A stretch of 64,000 nucleotides of DNA from Bradyrhizobium sp. CCGUVB1N3 (GTDB taxonomy: Bacteria > Pseudomonadota > Alphaproteobacteria > Rhizobiales > Xanthobacteraceae). The stretch is taken from assembly GCF_024199925.1 (NCBI RefSeq), contig NZ_JANADR010000001.1:1364001-1428000 (forward strand), in the 5' to 3' direction. A model generated the notes under the pieces. It had not been told where the DNA came from. It made no database searches and worked only from the letters and a program-made list of their open reading frames with translations. Position 1 is the stretch's first letter. Each line of letters begins with the position of its first letter. Below are positions 6,349-14,910 of the stretch, piece by piece. The translations under genes and the position numbers were made by a program.

Positions 6349-7434
6349 GTGCTGAGCACGACCGACGATCTTCGTATCCGCGAACTGAAAGAGCTGAGCA
6401 CGCCGGAAGAGGTGATGCGGGAGATCCCCCGCACGCTCACTGCAACCCGTGTGGTGATGGCGGCGCGCAACGCGATCCACGCCATCCTCAATGGCCAGGA
6501 CGACCGCCTTCTGGTCGTCGTCGGCCCCTGCTCCGTGCACGATCCCAAGGCCGCGATCGACTACGCCGAGAAGCTCGCACGCCTGCGCGAGGATCTCGCC
6601 GATCAGCTCGAGATCGTGATGCGGGTCTATTTCGAGAAGCCGCGCACCACCGTTGGCTGGAAGGGCCTGATCAACGACCCCGACCTCGACGGCAGCTTCG
6701 ACATCAACAAGGGCCTTCGGCTTGCGCGCAACGTGCTGTCCGCGGTGAACAATCTCGGCCTGCCGGCCGGCGCCGAATTCCTCGACATGACGACGCCACA
6801 ATACATCGCCGACCTCGTGTCCTGGGCTGCGATCGGCGCGCGCACGACTGAAAGCCAGATCCATCGCGAGCTGGCGTCGGGGCTGTCCTGCCCGGTCGGC
6901 TTCAAGAACGGCACCGACGGCAATGTCCGCATCGCCGCGGACGCAGTGAAGTCAGCGGCCCATCCACACCATTTCATGGCGGTGACCAAGCGCGGCCGCT
7001 CGGCGATTGCCTCGACCGCGGGCAACGAGGACTGCCACATCATCCTGCGCGGCGGCAGCAAGCCGAACTACGACGCCGGAAGCGTTGCGGCGGCCTGCAA
7101 CGAGCTCGCCAAGTCCGGCGTCGGGCCGCGCCTGATGGTGGATGCGAGCCACGCCAATTCGAGCAAGAAGCCGGAAAACCAGCCGATCGTCACCGCCGAC
7201 ATCGCCGGCCAGATCGCCGGCGGCGAGAGCCGCATCATGGGCGTGATGATCGAGAGCAACCTCGTCGCCGGCCGCCAGGACGTGGTGCCGGGCAACCCGC
7301 TCATTTACGGCCAGAGCATCACCGATGGCTGCATCGACTGGACGACGACGGCGAGCGTGCTCGAGCAGCTTGCCGACGCGGTCGAAATCCGGCGGAACAC
7401 GCAGCGCTCCGGAGTCCAAGAGCGCTCGGCGTAG
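6349..7434 (+). CDS. aroG: class I 3-deoxy-7-phosphoheptulonate (DAHP) synthase
   Basis: The 361-residue enzyme condenses phosphoenolpyruvate and erythrose 4-phosphate, the first step of the shikimate pathway. Class I AroF/G/H motifs are present: VVVGPCSVHDP, RVYFEKPRTTVGWKGL, GAEFLDM, GFKNGTDG, HIILRGG and DASHANSSKKP. These include the conserved Cys and His of the metal site and the PEP-binding Arg/Lys residues. The start is GTG at 6349 with aggag at 6338-6342. The upstream leader peptide and terminator indicate control by aromatic amino-acid supply. Feedback specificity (Phe, Tyr or Trp) cannot be read from the sequence; aroF or aroH would be equally possible names. Confidence 0.93.
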   Translation: MLSTTDDLRIRELKELSTPEEVMREIPRTLTATRVVMAARNAIHAILNGQDDRLLVVVGPCSVHDPKAAIDYAEKLARLREDLADQLEIVMRVYFEKPRTTVGWKGLINDPDLDGSFDINKGLRLARNVLSAVNNLGLPAGAEFLDMTTPQYIADLVSWAAIGARTTESQIHRELASGLSCPVGFKNGTDGNVRIAADAVKSAAHPHHFMAVTKRGRSAIASTAGNEDCHIILRGGSKPNYDAGSVAAACNELAKSGVGPRLMVDASHANSSKKPENQPIVTADIAGQIAGGESRIMGVMIESNLVAGRQDVVPGNPLIYGQSITDGCIDWTTTASVLEQLADAVEIRRNTQRSGVQERSA

Positions 7435-7486
7435 ACCACAAGCTGCGGGCGGGGCGAGCTGTCGCGCCCTGCCCGCGGAGGATGAC

Positions 7487-7738
7487 CTAGCACCCGCGGC
7501 AGATGCTCTTGATCTTCTTGTCGAGCGCCTGGTTTTCCTTGCTCAGGGGATCACTGGGATCGCTGAGGTTCTTCTCGCTCGGCACGTCGGAAACGCGCGG
7601 CTGGCGATGGCCGACCGGCGCGGGCAGCACGGATCCAGCGGATTGACCCGATGTCGTCGATCCCTTGCTGCCGGTCTGCGCGATGGCCGTGCCGCCGAAC
7701 AAGGCCAGCAGCGACAGTGCCACGACGATTTTTCTCAT
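7487..7738 (-). CDS. secreted hypothetical protein
   Basis: The 83-residue product has a classical signal peptide (MRKIVVALSLLALFGGTAIAQ) cleaved after AIA or nearby. The mature part is a short polar, disordered-looking chain (many Ser, Gly, Pro) ending in KKIKSICRGC with two Cys. The start at 7738 follows a ggagg site; the longer frame is an artefact. It lies 46 bases downstream of epmB on the same strand. No family recognised. Confidence 0.65.
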   Translation of the reverse strand: MRKIVVALSLLALFGGTAIAQTGSKGSTTSGQSAGSVLPAPVGHRQPRVSDVPSEKNLSDPSDPLSKENQALDKKIKSICRGC

Positions 7739-7784
7739 TCTGCTCCTCCACTCCGAAAAGCCGGCGCGCCCTCGTCTTATCCGC

Positions 7785-8879
7785 TCAGCTCTCGGGCGGA
7801 TAGAGATGAACGTCGCCGCAATAGTCAACGATACGATAGCGCGTTTCCGACGCCGCATCACCTTTGGCGGGTGCGGTATTTTGCGCCGCCAACACGTAAT
7901 TCGGCCCGACCGGCGATTTGCCGGCGCCACCGGGAAGATCGAGCACGAATTCCGGCTGGCACAGCCCCGACACCCGGCCGCGCAGCGCCCGCATCAATTC
8001 CTGCCCCTCCGCGAGCGTGGTGCGCAGATGCGCAGTCCCCGGCGCGAGGTCGCCGTGATGCAGATAGTAAGGCTTGATCCGGCATTCGACGAAAGCACGC
8101 ATCAAATCCGACAGGGCGGCGACGTTGTCATTGACCCCGCGCAGCAACACGGACTGGCTCACCATGGGAATGCCGGCATCAACGAGGCGGGCGCAGACGG
8201 CGCGCGCCTTGTCCGTCAGCTCGCGGGCGTGGTTCGCATGCAACGCGACCCAGGTTGTAGCGCCCTTCACCTTCAAGGCGGCAACCATCTCGTCGCTGAC
8301 ACGATCGGGATCGGCCACCGGCACGCGGGTGTGCAGGCGGATGACCTTGACGTGGTCGATCCCGGCGAGATCGGCCATGATCTCGCCGATCCGCCGCGGC
8401 GACAGCATCAGGGGATCGCCGCCGGTGAGGATCACCTCCCAGATCTCGCTGTGCGCTCGGATATACGTGATTGCCGCGCGATAAGCGCTCTCCGACAGCG
8501 CGTTCTCCTTGCTCGGGCCAACCATCTCCCGGCGGAAGCAGAAGCGGCAATAGACCGCACAGACATGCACGAGCTTGAACAGCACCCGGTCGGGATAGCG
8601 ATGCACGATGCCGGGGACCGGCGACCAGGCGTGATCGCCGATCGGATCGGCATCCTCGCCCGGCTGTACCTCTAGTTCCGCAGCATTCGGAACGAATTGC
8701 CGCGCGATGGGATCATCGGAATCGGAGCTGTCGATGAGGTCGATGAGCTCGGGCGTGATCGCGACCGCATAGCGCAAGGCGACGCGCTCGAGCGCCGCGA
8801 GCTCGGAGGCGGGCGCGAGGCCGCGCTCCACGAGCTCGGCCGGCTCGCGCAAGGTGCGTGCAAGATTGGTCTTCGTCAT
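7785..8879 (-). CDS. epmB: EF-P beta-lysylation lysine 2,3-aminomutase-like protein (EpmB)
   Basis: The 364-residue radical-SAM enzyme belongs to the KamA/EpmB family. The [4Fe-4S]/SAM motif C-x3-C-x2-C is at residues 107, 111 and 114 (CAVYCRFCFRR). TGGDPL and the PLP-lysine region near the C-terminus are also visible. EpmB converts (S)-alpha-lysine to (R)-beta-lysine, used by EpmA to modify elongation factor P. Its ATG overlaps the stop of epmA by 4 bases (ATGA), so the two are translationally coupled. efp is divergently transcribed next to epmA, which supports the assignment over free lysine 2,3-aminomutase. Confidence 0.9.
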   Translation of the reverse strand: MTKTNLARTLREPAELVERGLAPASELAALERVALRYAVAITPELIDLIDSSDSDDPIARQFVPNAAELEVQPGEDADPIGDHAWSPVPGIVHRYPDRVLFKLVHVCAVYCRFCFRREMVGPSKENALSESAYRAAITYIRAHSEIWEVILTGGDPLMLSPRRIGEIMADLAGIDHVKVIRLHTRVPVADPDRVSDEMVAALKVKGATTWVALHANHARELTDKARAVCARLVDAGIPMVSQSVLLRGVNDNVAALSDLMRAFVECRIKPYYLHHGDLAPGTAHLRTTLAEGQELMRALRGRVSGLCQPEFVLDLPGGAGKSPVGPNYVLAAQNTAPAKGDAASETRYRIVDYCGDVHLYPPES

Positions 8880-9928
8880 ATCTCACCTTGAGGCGGCGTC
8901 CACACCACCTGATCAACCCGTAACGCGCCGCTCGCCAGCATCACCAGCCGGTCGAAGCCGAGCGCCACGCCGCTCGCCTCCGGCATCTGGCCGACGGCGG
9001 CGAGAAAATCCTCGTCCAGCGGATAGGCCTCACCATAGCGCCGCTGCTTCTCTGCCATCGACAATTGAAAGCGCCGGCGCTGCTCCTCGGCATCGGTCAA
9101 TTCGCCAAAGCCGTTGGCAAGTTCCACACCGCAGGCATAGACCTCGAACCGCTCGGCCACCCGCGGATCGTCCACCTTCGCCCGGGCCAGCGCTGCCTCG
9201 GGAGATGGGTATTCGAACAAAATGGTCAAACGCCCCAGCCCCAGATGCGGCTCGACATGCTCGACCAGGATCTTGCTGAAGATGTCCGACCAGGTGTCGT
9301 CCTCCGTCACCCGCACCATCGTCCCGGCGACAGCGGCGAGCGCATCGCGGTCGCCCTCGTCGCCCGAAATGGTCGACAGTAGATCGATGCCTGCGAACTG
9401 CTCGAAAGCATGGGCAACCGTCAGAAGCTCCGGCTCCGCAAAGGGATCGGCGGTCCGGCCCCGGAACGAGAACTGGCCGATCCCGGTCGCCTGCGCGGCG
9501 TGGGCGATCACCACGATGCAGTCGGCCATGATGGTGTCATAGGGGGCGCCTGCGCGGTACCATTCCAGCATGGTGAATTCCGGCAGATGCAAGTCGCCCC
9601 GCTCCCTGTCGCGAAACACCCGCGCCAGCTCGAATATCCGGGGCTCCCCGGCCGCGAGCAGCTTCTTGCAGGCGAATTCCGGCGAAGTCCGTAAATACCG
9701 CGTCACCCGGCTGCCGTCAGGACGCATGATCCCGGTCCGGGGCGCATGCAGATGGGTCTCATTGCCCGGCGAGACCTGCAAAACCGAGGTTTCGACCTCG
9801 ACAAAGCCCTGCTCGGCAAAGAAGGCCCGGACGGCCGCCGTGATCGCCCCCCTTGCCTGGAGGAACGGTCGCCGGTCGATGTGCCGGTTGGGTGCCCAGA
9901 ACGGGCTGCTGGGCTTGTCCCCAACCAT
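8876..9928 (-). CDS. epmA: elongation factor P-(R)-beta-lysine ligase (EpmA/GenX/PoxA)
   Basis: The 350-residue protein is a class II lysyl-tRNA synthetase catalytic core without the anticodon-binding domain, as in EpmA. Motif 2 (FELARVFRDRERGDLHLPEFTMLEW) and motif 3 (GVALGFDRLVML) are clear, and the substrate-binding segment VELANGFGELTD is present. It attaches beta-lysine to the conserved Lys of EF-P, which helps translation through polyproline stretches. It forms an overlapping pair with epmB and diverges from efp across a 162-base intergenic region. Confidence 0.92.
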   Translation of the reverse strand: MVGDKPSSPFWAPNRHIDRRPFLQARGAITAAVRAFFAEQGFVEVETSVLQVSPGNETHLHAPRTGIMRPDGSRVTRYLRTSPEFACKKLLAAGEPRIFELARVFRDRERGDLHLPEFTMLEWYRAGAPYDTIMADCIVVIAHAAQATGIGQFSFRGRTADPFAEPELLTVAHAFEQFAGIDLLSTISGDEGDRDALAAVAGTMVRVTEDDTWSDIFSKILVEHVEPHLGLGRLTILFEYPSPEAALARAKVDDPRVAERFEVYACGVELANGFGELTDAEEQRRRFQLSMAEKQRRYGEAYPLDEDFLAAVGQMPEASGVALGFDRLVMLASGALRVDQVVWTPPQGEI

Positions 9929-10090
9929 TAACGGACCGTCCCGGGCGGCAGCAAAACGCTGGCATCCAACGGCAAAATCAGTATGTTGCGGCCCGAAACG
10001 GGCGCCGAGGTCCGAGTCAAGGCCCCCAGTCCCCCATCAATTTGACCACGCCCTGGCCGGTGCCGGGCTAAGCAAGCAGGAAATACAGCT

Positions 10091-10657
10091 TTGAGAGTCA
10101 TCGCCAGTTCTATTCGCAAGGGCAACGTGATCGAGCAAGACGGCAAGCTTTACGTCGTCGTGACCGCCGAGAACATCCATCCCGGCAAGGGCACTCCGGT
10201 CAGCCAGATCGAAATGCGCCGAATCAGCGACGGGGTAAAGATCTCGGAGCGGTACAAGACCACCGACCAGGTCGAGAAGGTCACGATCGAGGAGCGCAAC
10301 TACACCTTCCTCTATGAGGATGGTGACGGCTATCACTTCATGAACCCCGAGACGTATGACCAGGTCCAGGTTTCCAAGGACATTATCGGCAGCTCGGCCG
10401 CCTATCTGCAGGAGAGCATGACCGTCAAGCTGTCCATGCACGACGCCAACCCGGTGTCGATCGCACTGCCGCAGCGCGTGACGCTGGAGGTGGTGGACAC
10501 TGAGCCCGTGACCAAGGGCCAGACCGCCTCCTCCTCCTACAAGCCCGCAGTGCTCTCCAACGGCGTCCGCACCACCGTGCCGCCGCACATCTCGGTTGGC
10601 ACCCGCGTCGTGGTGATGACGGAAGACGGTTCTTACGCCGAGCGCGCCAAGGACTAG
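10091..10657 (+). CDS. efp: elongation factor P
   Basis: The 188-residue protein has the three-domain EF-P layout. Domain I includes the loop HPGKGTP; Lys33 is the expected beta-lysylation site. The C-terminal OB domain ends with [16 protein letters not shown] binds the ribosomal E site and relieves stalling at proline runs. Translation starts at a TTG codon (10091) with gcagga about 9 bases upstream; no ATG fits the conserved N-terminus [11 protein letters not shown]. The modification enzymes EpmA and EpmB are encoded divergently, so substrate and modifying enzymes are adjacent. Confidence 0.95.
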   Translation: MRVIASSIRKGNVIEQDGKLYVVVTAENIHPGKGTPVSQIEMRRISDGVKISERYKTTDQVEKVTIEERNYTFLYEDGDGYHFMNPETYDQVQVSKDIIGSSAAYLQESMTVKLSMHDANPVSIALPQRVTLEVVDTEPVTKGQTASSSYKPAVLSNGVRTTVPPHISVGTRVVVMTEDGSYAERAKD

Positions 10658-10710
10658 GCAAAGCGACCGAGCGGTCGGAACAGGCAAGGTCGCCGGGGGG
10701 CGAGACAACA

Positions 10711-12318
10711 GTGGGCAGGCACAGGTTCCGCTTCGTCTCGTCTCTTCTCGGGTTGCTTACGCTTCTGGTCGCCGGCTCTGCGCCGCTGTCCGCGGACGAA
10801 TTCCGCACCCCCTCGCTCACGGCCCTGCGCGTCGACTGGCGCGTGGCGCTCGACCAGCTCCGTAGCGAAATCAACGCGCATCCCGCAATCGCCGGTGACT
10901 TCGTGTTCACGCAGCGCCGTTCGGTCGGCCGCTTCGATCCCCGCGCGCTGCCGGCGCTGGTGCAGCTCAACGGGGTTTCCTCGCCATTCTTCTCGGGCAT
11001 CGCGCGCAGTTCCGTTCCGGTGCTGCTGCCCTTCGACGCCGCCGCCTATCTCGACGCGCAGCGCAGCGCCGCGCCGGCGAACCTATCGCTTGCCCGCTAC
11101 CAGTCCGACTTCAGCCCGGCCGACCTGTTCGATGCGGGCCCTGCTGGCTACGACGCCGTCTTCTCACTCGAGCCGGGCGCCGGCGACGGCCTGCCGCAAC
11201 GGGTGTTCGCAAAGCCGGTGGAGGTCCAGATCACCGGCTCCGCGCTGATCTACGATCTTGCCGATCCCGCCGGCGGCAAGGGCGAGCCGGTCAAGTCGCT
11301 CGCAGGCCAATATCCGGATCTGCGCCGTTTTATCCGCGAAGGCTATGTGCGCTACGCCTTCAGTCGCTTCGGCGCCGCCTATGTCGTGTCGATCCAGTGC
11401 CTCGACAGCGTCGCGAAACCGCGGCGGCTCGCCTGCAAGGAGGCCTATCCGGTTGCCGAGCGGTTCCTGAAGGCGCTGCATGTGGCGGGGGGGCAGCGCA
11501 TGCGTCCGTTGACGGACGTCGCCTCCGAAATGGTCGATCGGCCTTTGGGGCGATCGGCGGATTTCGGCTACCGGTCGAGCGGCGACATCATTCCCAACAC
11601 CGGCTATCGCAAGCAGGCGGGCCATCCCGACGTCATGACCTACGCGCAGATTCGCTTTCCACTGGCGAAGGCGCCCGCTTTCGTCCGCTCGCAATCCTAC
11701 GGCAAGCGCGACAAGACGGACGGTCCGACAGCCTATCCCTGGCGCGATAATTTCTGCGAGTCCCGCAGCTTCGAGGTCTGGCAGTGCCCGGGCGGCTATG
11801 GCCACCAGGGCGAGGACATCCGCGCCGCCGATTGCCCAGCGAACACTGACGCCGGCGAACGCTGCGACCCCAAGCAGCAGGGCGTCGTCGCCGTGCGCGA
11901 CGCGACCGTGATCCGCGGGCCGAAGGACCAGGCCGCGACGCTCCAGGTCAACAGCCGCACCGAGCACATCCGCTTCCGCTACATGCACATGAACCCGTCC
12001 GCGTTGAACGCCGACGGTCTCGTCAACGGTCACGCCGTCAGCGAGGGCGAGAAGATCGGCGTGATCTCCAACTATCTCGACCATCCCGGCGGCACCTCGC
12101 TTCACCTGCATTTCGACGTCCAGGTGTTCACCCGGGACGGCTGGATCTGGGTCAACCCCTACGTCACCCTTGTCTCCGCCTATGAACGCCTGATCCGCGG
12201 CCGCGGCCGCGAGATTGGCCCGGAGGTCGCCGGCGCGGCACAACCGCTCGCGCACGCGCTGCCCGAGGATGCGGTCAAGCCGGACCAGCGCGAAGGCGCG
12301 AGCAGCGAGGAGAATTGA
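10711..12318 (+). CDS. M23-family peptidase, secreted
   Basis: The 535-residue protein starts at GTG 10711 and has a signal peptide ending at PLSADE. The long middle region is not assigned. The C-terminal third is an M23/LytM-like domain: GHQGEDIRA (zinc-ligand H-x3-D type) around residue 365, a YMHM segment, and HLHFDV around residue 464 (H-x-H motif). The family cleaves peptidoglycan cross-bridges or acts as an amidase activator. The first domain ligand context (HQGED) is slightly unusual. It follows efp after 53 bases; co-transcription is possible. Confidence 0.8.
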   Translation: MGRHRFRFVSSLLGLLTLLVAGSAPLSADEFRTPSLTALRVDWRVALDQLRSEINAHPAIAGDFVFTQRRSVGRFDPRALPALVQLNGVSSPFFSGIARSSVPVLLPFDAAAYLDAQRSAAPANLSLARYQSDFSPADLFDAGPAGYDAVFSLEPGAGDGLPQRVFAKPVEVQITGSALIYDLADPAGGKGEPVKSLAGQYPDLRRFIREGYVRYAFSRFGAAYVVSIQCLDSVAKPRRLACKEAYPVAERFLKALHVAGGQRMRPLTDVASEMVDRPLGRSADFGYRSSGDIIPNTGYRKQAGHPDVMTYAQIRFPLAKAPAFVRSQSYGKRDKTDGPTAYPWRDNFCESRSFEVWQCPGGYGHQGEDIRAADCPANTDAGERCDPKQQGVVAVRDATVIRGPKDQAATLQVNSRTEHIRFRYMHMNPSALNADGLVNGHAVSEGEKIGVISNYLDHPGGTSLHLHFDVQVFTRDGWIWVNPYVTLVSAYERLIRGRGREIGPEVAGAAQPLAHALPEDAVKPDQREGASSEEN

Positions 12319-12491
12319 GGCGAGCGCGGCCGTCGACAGACGGCGCCCGCTCCGCCTCAGCGCCGTCGCTGCGAGCGACCGGACCTGGCCCCCTTCGGGA
12401 TTCGCCCTATCTGGCCTCAGAATTGCTTGGCTGCTGGGCGGGCGCTGCAGCCGCGCGCGAGCGCCGCAGTTAAACGGAATAAGGGAAACAC

Positions 12492-13400
12492 ATGCGCTTT
12501 TTGACCACGGCGGCCGTGCTGGCCGTCGCGTTCGCCGCCCCTGCCGATGCGCAGGAACTGAGCGGCACGTTGAAGAAGATCAAGGACACCGGCGCGATCA
12601 CGCTCGGGGTGCGCGACGCCGCACCGCCTTTCAGCTACATCGACGACCACCAGAAGACCGTCGGCTACGCGATCGACATCTGCATGAAGATCGTCGACGA
12701 GATCAAGGCCGAGCTCAAGCTGGACAAGCTCGAGGTCAATGAAAGCGTCGTCACCTCGTCCAGCCGCATTCCGCTGATGGCCAACGGCACCGTCGATCTC
12801 GAATGCGGCTCGACGACCAACAATGCCGAACGCCAGAAGCAGGTGTCATTCACCAACACGCATTTCCTCACGGCCAGCCGCTTCGTGTCCAAGAAGGCGC
12901 TGAAACTCGACCAGATCGACGACCTCAAGGGCAAGGCCGTCGTCTCAGTCTCGGGCTCGACCAATCTGGTCCAGCTCAACAAGGCCAATGCAGCCCGCTC
13001 GCTCGGCATCACTGTGATGAATGCCAAGGACACGCCGGAAGCGTTCCTGATGGTCGAGACCGACCGGGCCCAGGCTTTCGTCATGGACGACATCCAGCTC
13101 GCGGCCATGATAGCGTCCTCGAAGGACCCCTCGCTCTACGCCATCAGCTCCGGCGCCTTTTCCGATCCGGAGCCCTACGGCATCATGCTGCGCAAGGACG
13201 ACGCGCCATTCAAGACGGTGGCCGATCGTGCGACTGCCAAGCTATACAAGAGCCCCGAGATCGCGAAGATCTACCACAAATGGTTCATGGAGCCAGTGCC
13301 GCCGCGCGGCCTGAACTTCCAAGTCCCGATGCCGGCCTCGATGAAGAAGTCCTTCGAAAACCCGTCCGACAACCCCGATCCTGCCTCGTACGGAGGTTGA
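12492..13400 (+). CDS. amino-acid ABC transporter substrate-binding protein (GltI-like)
   Basis: The 302-residue periplasmic protein has a signal peptide (ends ADAQE) and the type 2 binding-protein fold. LSGTLKKIKDTGAITLGVRDAAPPFS, GYAIDICMKIVDEIK and DLECGSTTNN are typical of the glutamate/aspartate binding subfamily. No permease or ATPase gene is adjacent, so it is an orphan that must share a transporter encoded elsewhere. The start has aaggga-like purines upstream. Ligand specificity is inferred only from family resemblance. Confidence 0.85.
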   Translation: MRFLTTAAVLAVAFAAPADAQELSGTLKKIKDTGAITLGVRDAAPPFSYIDDHQKTVGYAIDICMKIVDEIKAELKLDKLEVNESVVTSSSRIPLMANGTVDLECGSTTNNAERQKQVSFTNTHFLTASRFVSKKALKLDQIDDLKGKAVVSVSGSTNLVQLNKANAARSLGITVMNAKDTPEAFLMVETDRAQAFVMDDIQLAAMIASSKDPSLYAISSGAFSDPEPYGIMLRKDDAPFKTVADRATAKLYKSPEIAKIYHKWFMEPVPPRGLNFQVPMPASMKKSFENPSDNPDPASYGG

Positions 13401-13663
13401 TCCCCGCTCGGGTCAACCGAAAGCAGACATGTTGTCCACCCACGTGCCTTCGGCCGCGCTGCGTCCGGAGGCACGAAGCATCACCTCGCCGATGCGCGAT
13501 GCAGAGAACCGCGACGGTCCCATTGCATCAATAGCCCGCATGATGCTACCCGATCCCGACCAGCGTTGACGCAAGTTTCGGCATTCAATTTGCGCGACGC
13601 GCCGCGCGTTGGGCCTCCTGGCCGAGGGAACGTCGATGGCACGCAAAATGCTTTTCAGTTGCG
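13401..13663. other. intergenic stretch, no supported gene
   Basis: Short overlapping frames exist on both strands (for example 13430-13570 on + and 13413-13673 on -), but none has a good ribosome-binding site, family resemblance or clear hydropathy. I see nothing I can support. Confidence 0.4.
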
Positions 13664-13807
13664 ATGTTTGCAATCTTCATCATCGCCGGCATCTTCAGCG
13701 CCGGAATGGCCACAGGCTACGGCATCCGGGACGCAATATCCCGGCACCGGCGCAGGAGGTCGAGGACGCTCGTTAGATCCGGAACCGCAGGCAAGGCGAC
13801 ACAATAG
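13664..13807 (+). CDS. small membrane protein with basic tail, hypothetical
   Basis: The 47-residue ORF encodes one hydrophobic helix (MFAIFIIAGIFSAGMATGYGI), then an Arg/His-rich tail (RDAISRHRRRRSR). This signal-anchor pattern with a positively charged cytosolic tail is typical of conserved small membrane proteins. No strong ribosome-binding site is visible. It converges on the cupin gene, whose stop is at 13839. No function known. Confidence 0.45.
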   Translation: MFAIFIIAGIFSAGMATGYGIRDAISRHRRRRSRTLVRSGTAGKATQ

Positions 13808-13838
13808 AGTCCGCTCGCACCATCCAGACCGGATCGCG

Positions 13839-14348
13839 CTACTCGATGAATGTCGTGAGCTGAGCGCCTTCATCCGCCACGAACACGGCGATCAGCTCCG
13901 CCGGCTCCGTGTTGCTCGCGTTCGCCGACACCAGATGCGTCGAGCCCGGCGGTTCGAAGAAGGATTGCCCGACCGTGAAGGTCTCGACCGGGCCGCCGCC
14001 GAGCTGGGAGCGGATCTCACCCTTGGTGATATAGGCGGTGACGGAGCCGGCGTGCCGGTGCGGCCGCGAGAAGCCGCCCGGGCCGTACGTGACGCGGACG
14101 ATGGTAACGCGCTTGCCCGGTACATTCGGCAGCGCGTAGGAGCCGATCGGCTCGACCTTGTCGAGCGGCGATCCTTCCGCTGCGTTGGCGCAGAGCGGCG
14201 CCAGCGCGCCGGAGACGGTGTCTATCGTCACCGGCAGCGCCTTTCCGAGGGCCAGCGCACAGGCTAGACCCGCGACGATTGCGAGCGACAGCGGTCGTGA
14301 TTGAAGCCGCCAGGGCGCGGCGGAAATGGCCGATATCGTTGACGACAT
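13839..14348 (-). CDS. cupin-domain protein, membrane-anchored or secreted
   Basis: The 169-residue protein has an N-terminal hydrophobic segment (LSLAIVAGLACALALG) and a single cupin barrel. Motif 1 is GGFSRPHRHAGSVTAYITKGE (metal-binding His pair and Glu) and motif 2 includes FFEPPGSTHLVSAN. The exported position suggests a periplasmic small-molecule or metal-binding role. The start was chosen at 14348 because a ggagg site precedes it. It lies 26 bases downstream of the AhpD-like gene and is probably in one operon with it. Confidence 0.75.
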   Translation of the reverse strand: MSSTISAISAAPWRLQSRPLSLAIVAGLACALALGKALPVTIDTVSGALAPLCANAAEGSPLDKVEPIGSYALPNVPGKRVTIVRVTYGPGGFSRPHRHAGSVTAYITKGEIRSQLGGGPVETFTVGQSFFEPPGSTHLVSANASNTEPAELIAVFVADEGAQLTTFIE

Positions 14349-14374
14349 CCTGTGTCCTCCCGAAGTGTGTGAGA

Positions 14375-14854
14375 TCACGACGCCTTGGCATGCGCCACGG
14401 CCGGCCGCTGCGGCGGCGTCCAGCGATAGGCGACACCAAAGCGGTTCCAGACGTTGATCGAGGCAACCGCCGAGGTCAGGTACATCAGCTCCTTTTCGGA
14501 GAACTCGCGGCTCGCCTCGGCATAGACGTCGTCGCTGACCCCTTCCGGCAAGAAGGTCAGCGCCTCGGTCCAGGCGAGCGCGGCCCGCTCGCGCGCCGAA
14601 AAGATCGGAGCCTCGCGCCACACCGCGACGAGATTGAACTTGTCGACGGGCACGCCGAGCCGCTCGGACAGCAGGATGTGATGCTGCACGCAGAAAGCGC
14701 AGCCGTTGATCTGCGAGGCGCGCAGCTTGATCAGCTCGAGCAGCTGCTTGTCGAGACCGGCCTTGGCCGCAAGCTGGCCAAGCGCGAGCGTCAGGTCATA
14801 GGCATCGGGGGCAAGCGCCTTGAAGTCTTCATATTCGCTGCGGGCGTGTGACAT
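14375..14854 (-). CDS. carboxymuconolactone decarboxylase / AhpD-like protein
   Basis: The 159-residue protein has the AhpD core: INGCAFCVQHH with the C-x2-C pair (C52, C55) and the following His. This is the peroxidase-reductase-like active site of the CMD family. A second conserved part is ARERAALAWTEALT. Such proteins often act in peroxide or thiol stress. It is divergent from a MarR regulator across a perfect 18-bp palindrome, so it is probably repressed by that regulator. The gaggtgagg site supports the start at 14854. Confidence 0.85.
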   Translation of the reverse strand: MSHARSEYEDFKALAPDAYDLTLALGQLAAKAGLDKQLLELIKLRASQINGCAFCVQHHILLSERLGVPVDKFNLVAVWREAPIFSARERAALAWTEALTFLPEGVSDDVYAEASREFSEKELMYLTSAVASINVWNRFGVAYRWTPPQRPAVAHAKAS

Positions 14855-14872
14855 GGACCTCACCTCGTGATA

Positions 14873-14890
14873 TTGTAAGTGCACTTACAA
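14873..14890. promoter_or_regulatory. perfect 18-bp palindrome, candidate MarR operator
   Basis: TTGTAAGTGCACTTACAA is a perfect palindrome of two 9-base halves. It lies between the AhpD-like gene (start 14854, minus strand) and the MarR gene (start 14911, plus strand). MarR dimers typically bind such sites in the divergent promoter region and repress both genes. The palindrome is seen; the protein-site pairing is inferred. Confidence 0.7.
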
Positions 14891-14910
14891 GTTATCAGGG
14901 CTCTGATATT

